From Shinisaurus crocodilurus (taxonomy: Eukaryota > Chordata > Lepidosauria > Squamata > Shinisauridae): a stretch of DNA of 64,000 nt. The notes under the pieces are model-generated. The model was not told the DNA's origin, did not search any database, and was given only the letters and a program-made list of their open reading frames with translations. Made by a program: the position numbers and the translations under genes. Where the stretch lies: assembly GCA_021292165.1 (NCBI GenBank), contig CM037880.1, forward strand, positions 22,966,051 to 23,030,050, in the 5' to 3' direction. Positions 61,185 to 64,000 of this stretch are shown piece after piece. Position 1 is the first letter of the stretch, and every line of letters starts with the position of its first letter.

Positions 61185-61307
61185 TCTAGGTATGGCACCA
61201 CTTCAGCTAGACTTAGGTAAAGTGAATTATGCAGATCACGTTTTCATGGCATACTTGTTCCAGGGATGCTCAGATGTGACCATACATGTCCCAGTTGGTT
61301 TCTGAGG
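61185..61307 (+). repeat. Direct repeat, copy 1 (123 bp)
   Basis: Begins tctaggtatggcaccacttc and ends cagttggtttctgagg. Base-for-base identical to 61569-61691. Confidence 0.98.
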
Positions 61308-61568
61308 TTATACCAATTTTTATTTTTATTTTGGCCTGGTGGGGCATGGGGAAATTGCCCAATCTGAGAGCTGCAGACTTTGCTTGACATGTTGTTTGAG
61401 AGAGAGCCTCATCATTGGTGCTGTCAAAAATGTATAAAGATAGCACCTGATTTGTTGCTTTTATGTGGATGGCCTTATGGGTTCTCAATGGCAGCCTCAC
61501 AATAAGAGTTGGTCTCACAAAACAATTTATGTCAGCCCTATATCGACAATCAGTATTGGGACAGGCAC

Positions 61569-61691
61569 TCTAGGTATGGCACCACTTCAGCTAGACTTAG
61601 GTAAAGTGAATTATGCAGATCACGTTTTCATGGCATACTTGTTCCAGGGATGCTCAGATGTGACCATACATGTCCCAGTTGGTTTCTGAGG
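61569..61691 (+). repeat. Direct repeat, copy 2 (123 bp)
   Basis: Identical to 61185-61307, offset 384 bp, with 261 bp of other sequence between. Confidence 0.98.
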
Positions 61692-61877
61692 AACAGACCT
61701 AGTATGGTATTGGGAATACACCAAGATCAATCCCCTTTCAGCAAGTGACCAAGGGAAGCGATCTCAGAATCTCATGGGGCAAGAAACAAAAGTGTGCTGA
61801 GGATGAAGAACCAAGTTCACATTAAACTCAAGCTTGGTTCCTGTTGACTCTCCCAACTTGCCTGAGAAAATCTAGGT

Positions 61878-62021
61878 CAGCCTTCCCCAACCTGGTACAC
61901 TCCAGATGGTTTGGACCTCAATCCCAATGAGCCCCAGCCTGAATGGCCAATGGTTAGGAATGCTGGGAGTTCTAGTAAAAAAAAAACACACATCTGGAGG
62001 GAGCCAGGTTGGGGAAGGGTA
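61878..62021. mobile_element. hAT-type MITE
   Basis: CAGCCTTCCCCAACCTGG and the inverse 'gccaggttggggaagggt' at the ends. The 8-bp duplication has one mismatch (atctaggt, atctatgt). A poly-A run lies inside the right arm. Confidence 0.85.
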
Positions 62022-62354
62022 ATCTATGTGCTAACATATGGAGAAACATATTCACAGCATGGGATAGATGATGCAAAGCTCTGACATGGAACCTAAGGAG
62101 ATTCACAGCACTTGCAGCTGGAGGATGCATCACAGATATCCTCAGATGAGACGGTCAGAGCTACCACCTACATGTCTTCTAATCAAGATCCGAGAATGTA
62201 TGGAGAACAGATTCTGTGGATGATGCATCCAGGTGCATATGACACTGACTGAAGAAGTGGATCCATTTTGGGGTATTGCAGAACCCAGTGCTTTGGAACT
62301 GGTAGCACTCCCTGTCATCCAGGGGTGGCTGAACCTTACCAACCAACTTCTCAG

Positions 62355-62356
<2 letters not shown>

Positions 62357-62397
<41 letters not shown>
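62357..62397. repeat. (CT)n microsatellite
   Basis: About 20 CT units. Confidence 0.96.
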
Positions 62398-62398
<1 letters not shown>

Positions 62399-62439
62399 AA
62401 TGGCCAGCTTTTAGGCTGGGATAGGAAGGTAACAATACT

Positions 62440-62860
62440 TCTTATGAGAAGAAAGTGTCTGCTTTCATTGACATGATGGATAAGAAGGATAAGAAGCATT
62501 TAGCTGAAGCGAAGCAAGCAGATGTGATTAAGCTGGCCAGACAACAAAGCAGTATGCCAAACACACAGTGGATTGTGCAGGACAACTGATCACTTCTGCA
62601 GTGATATTTGGTTGGCATGTGTGGCTCCAGGCTAAATGACACAGGATCCAAAACTTACACTTCTTTCAAAGGCAAGGGCCTTATCAATCAGAAGACTGGT
62701 CACTGTGTGCATAAAAGAGATCAAGACAGCAGCCCATTCATTGGGGATAACTCCACCTACACAGTAATTTATAAACATAAAGGACAATCAAAATCCACTG
62801 TGTGCTGTCACAGTTATACTAATTACCAGCAAGACCTGTTTCAGTCTTGACTGAAAGTGC
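62440..62860 (+). mobile_element. Possible DIRS-like retroelement remnant (gag-like)
   Basis: In shifting frames: ITSAVIFGWHVWLQAK, then TSFKGKGLINQKTG and a KRDQDSSPFIG-type segment. DIRS-type gag proteins carry a conserved order of RxxWLR, DLPFxGxxLFxxKTD and a K-D-xxxARSLG-type end, and the spacing fits. Stops interrupt it. Tentative. Confidence 0.42.
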
Positions 62861-63736
62861 CATTAGTCCAGGAATTGCACATGGAAAGATAAAGGCCACT
62901 CTGTATCTCAAAGTCAGGTCAGACTTAGCCAGACAGGACTTTGGACTGAATTTAAAGCACTTCCTTTGACTTCAACAATATACTTCCAATCTTCAGGTTC
63001 AAACAGGTGAAATGACATCTGTTTGTTATTCACCACCATTTAAATGTGTTATGCATTCCAAGTTCTAAACCTTGCCACTAATCAGCTTGTGCCTTGCCAC
63101 CATAGTAATGGCAAGAGGAAGTTGATTGAACAAGAGAGCCCCAGAAGTTCAGTGCTAGAAGGGATCATGAGGAACGGGCTGAGAGCCAAGCAAACCCGAG
63201 ACAGTTCTTGGAGTGCTGCAAAAGAGAGTTTGTCCATGCTGAGTTTCATGATGACTTAAGAGCGAGCACTGGGTGCCCAAACTCAAGGGCAGTTATAGAC
63301 TCCAAACAAAGGGCAATGGCTTTGGGCACACTCAGGATGAGATAGAACAAGGGGCTCAATAGTTTGACCCTAGGGAATGAAAGGAAACAATAAGGAAGTT
63401 TCAAGTCATTTGACTGAATTGCAGCTGCGTGACTAAGCATTACAAAAGCCATGCTTCTGAGAGACACCTAAGTAGAGCTATGCCATACAACGTGTATCAT
63501 AAAGGGTGCCCAGGAGGTGCTTAGCCTGCTGATCTATCCTGTACTGAGGACACTTCAGGATTGGGCCATGTTTCCTATGAAGGCTCTAGACTGGCCAGTT
63601 TAAAGGTGTCCTCATGATTTTTCAGCCTGGGATGGCAACTTTGTAGTCAGGAAGACATTTGCATTCACCCTGAGTTCCAAAGCTTTGCATATTGCAGCAG
63701 GGCAACTGCTTTAATTAAGCCACAGTAAGTAGGGAT

Positions 63737-63784
63737 GGGGAATGCCTGTGGGTCATTTAAATCAATGACCCACAGGCATTCCCC
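63737..63784. repeat. Perfect 21-bp inverted repeat with a 6-nt loop
   Basis: The left arm ggggaatgcctgtgggtcat plus t at 63737-63757 is the exact inverse of 63764-63784, with loop taaatc. Confidence 0.95.
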
Positions 63785-64000
63785 GTCTGGCCTGCCAGAT
63801 CCGTGCCCAGCCCCCACTCCCTCTTATTTTTGAGTAGACATAACAGAGGCTTTGGTATTTTGGATGCTATGTGAAAGTGCTACCGTGTGATTCAGTCCTG
63901 CTTAGGTACTTATGAGTAGACATGCAGAAGCCTTGTCCTGCTTGCTTCTGAATAGGCTTAAAATAAGTAATAAAATCTAATTTTGGGCTTTCCCGCACCC

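Larger units (their letters stand above)
58106..64000 (+). other. PARD3: PARD3 intron (5' part)
   Basis: Begins gtaaga and runs off the window. It holds a unique AT-rich stretch (58.6-59.3 kb), (CT)n runs, a 123-bp perfect direct repeat at 61.2/61.6 kb, a hAT MITE, a probable DIRS-like remnant and a perfect hairpin at 63.74 kb. 62.9-63.7 kb shows no feature that I can name. Confidence 0.85.

Noticed and set aside
61270..61518. 82-aa minus-strand frame
   Set aside because: Spans the duplicated block and spacer, with no family resemblance.
61185..61691. CRISPR-like array from repeated blocks
   Set aside because: Only two long copies, vertebrate intron, no short regular spacers.

Overview
This window lies inside one vertebrate gene, read on the + strand: PARD3, the Par-3 cell-polarity scaffold. 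Seven consecutive internal coding exons can be placed to the base, at 5220-5258, 25162-25350, 26533-26703, 35853-36003, 45734-45923, 52391-52539 and 58061-58105. All have GT/AG borders and reading phases that chain without a break (0-0, 0-0, 0-0, 0-1, 1-2, 2-1, 1-1). Together they encode about 311 residues: the lead-in to PDZ3, the whole of PDZ3, and the serine-rich and acidic stretch after it. The gene's start, PDZ1 and PDZ2, and the aPKC-binding and C-terminal parts lie outside the window. No other protein-coding gene is convincing. More than 98 percent of the window is intron.

The organism is most likely a squamate reptile (lizard or snake). The introns carry Sauria-type SINEs (a tRNA-like head, a 'gttgttgtgaggataaaatg' body and a Bov-B-like tail), a 5S rRNA-derived SINE with the same kind of tail, truncated CR1 and L2 LINEs, a probable R4/Dong-like LINE, Penelope-like and DIRS-like scraps, and very many short palindromic DNA transposons. 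The species cannot be named from this sequence.

Layout. 1-5.2 kb: intron with a CR1 nested in a hAT MITE. 5.2-25.2 kb: a long intron with a cluster of DNA transposons at 9.1-11.2 kb, a CpG-richer patch at 15.0-15.6 kb, foldback elements at 16.5-17.2 kb and a head-to-head pair of 5S-derived SINEs at 19.2-19.5 kb. 25.2-26.7 kb: the two PDZ3 exons. 26.7-35.9 kb: intron with an L2 end, two Sauria SINEs and a large hairpin at 29.4-29.7 kb. 36-45.7 kb: intron with a decayed L2 carrying two nested insertions, an R4-like LINE and a dense group of palindromic MITEs. 46-64 kb: the last three exons and more SINE, CR1, Penelope-like and DIRS-like sequence.

The most interesting observations concern the mobile elements. 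(i) A SINE with a 5S rRNA promoter head and a CR1 3' tail is present twice, and one copy sits head-to-head with a 5S SINE that has a Bov-B-type tail. (ii) Two MITE families with different ends (hAT-type with 8-bp target duplications; PIF/Harbinger-type with TTA/TAA duplications) share one palindromic core, and that core closely resembles the ZNF143/THAP11 binding motif. (iii) A split hAT MITE at 42.5-43.0 kb has its two matching target duplications on different copies, suggesting repair through a hairpin. These were read by eye; no alignment or database search was run.
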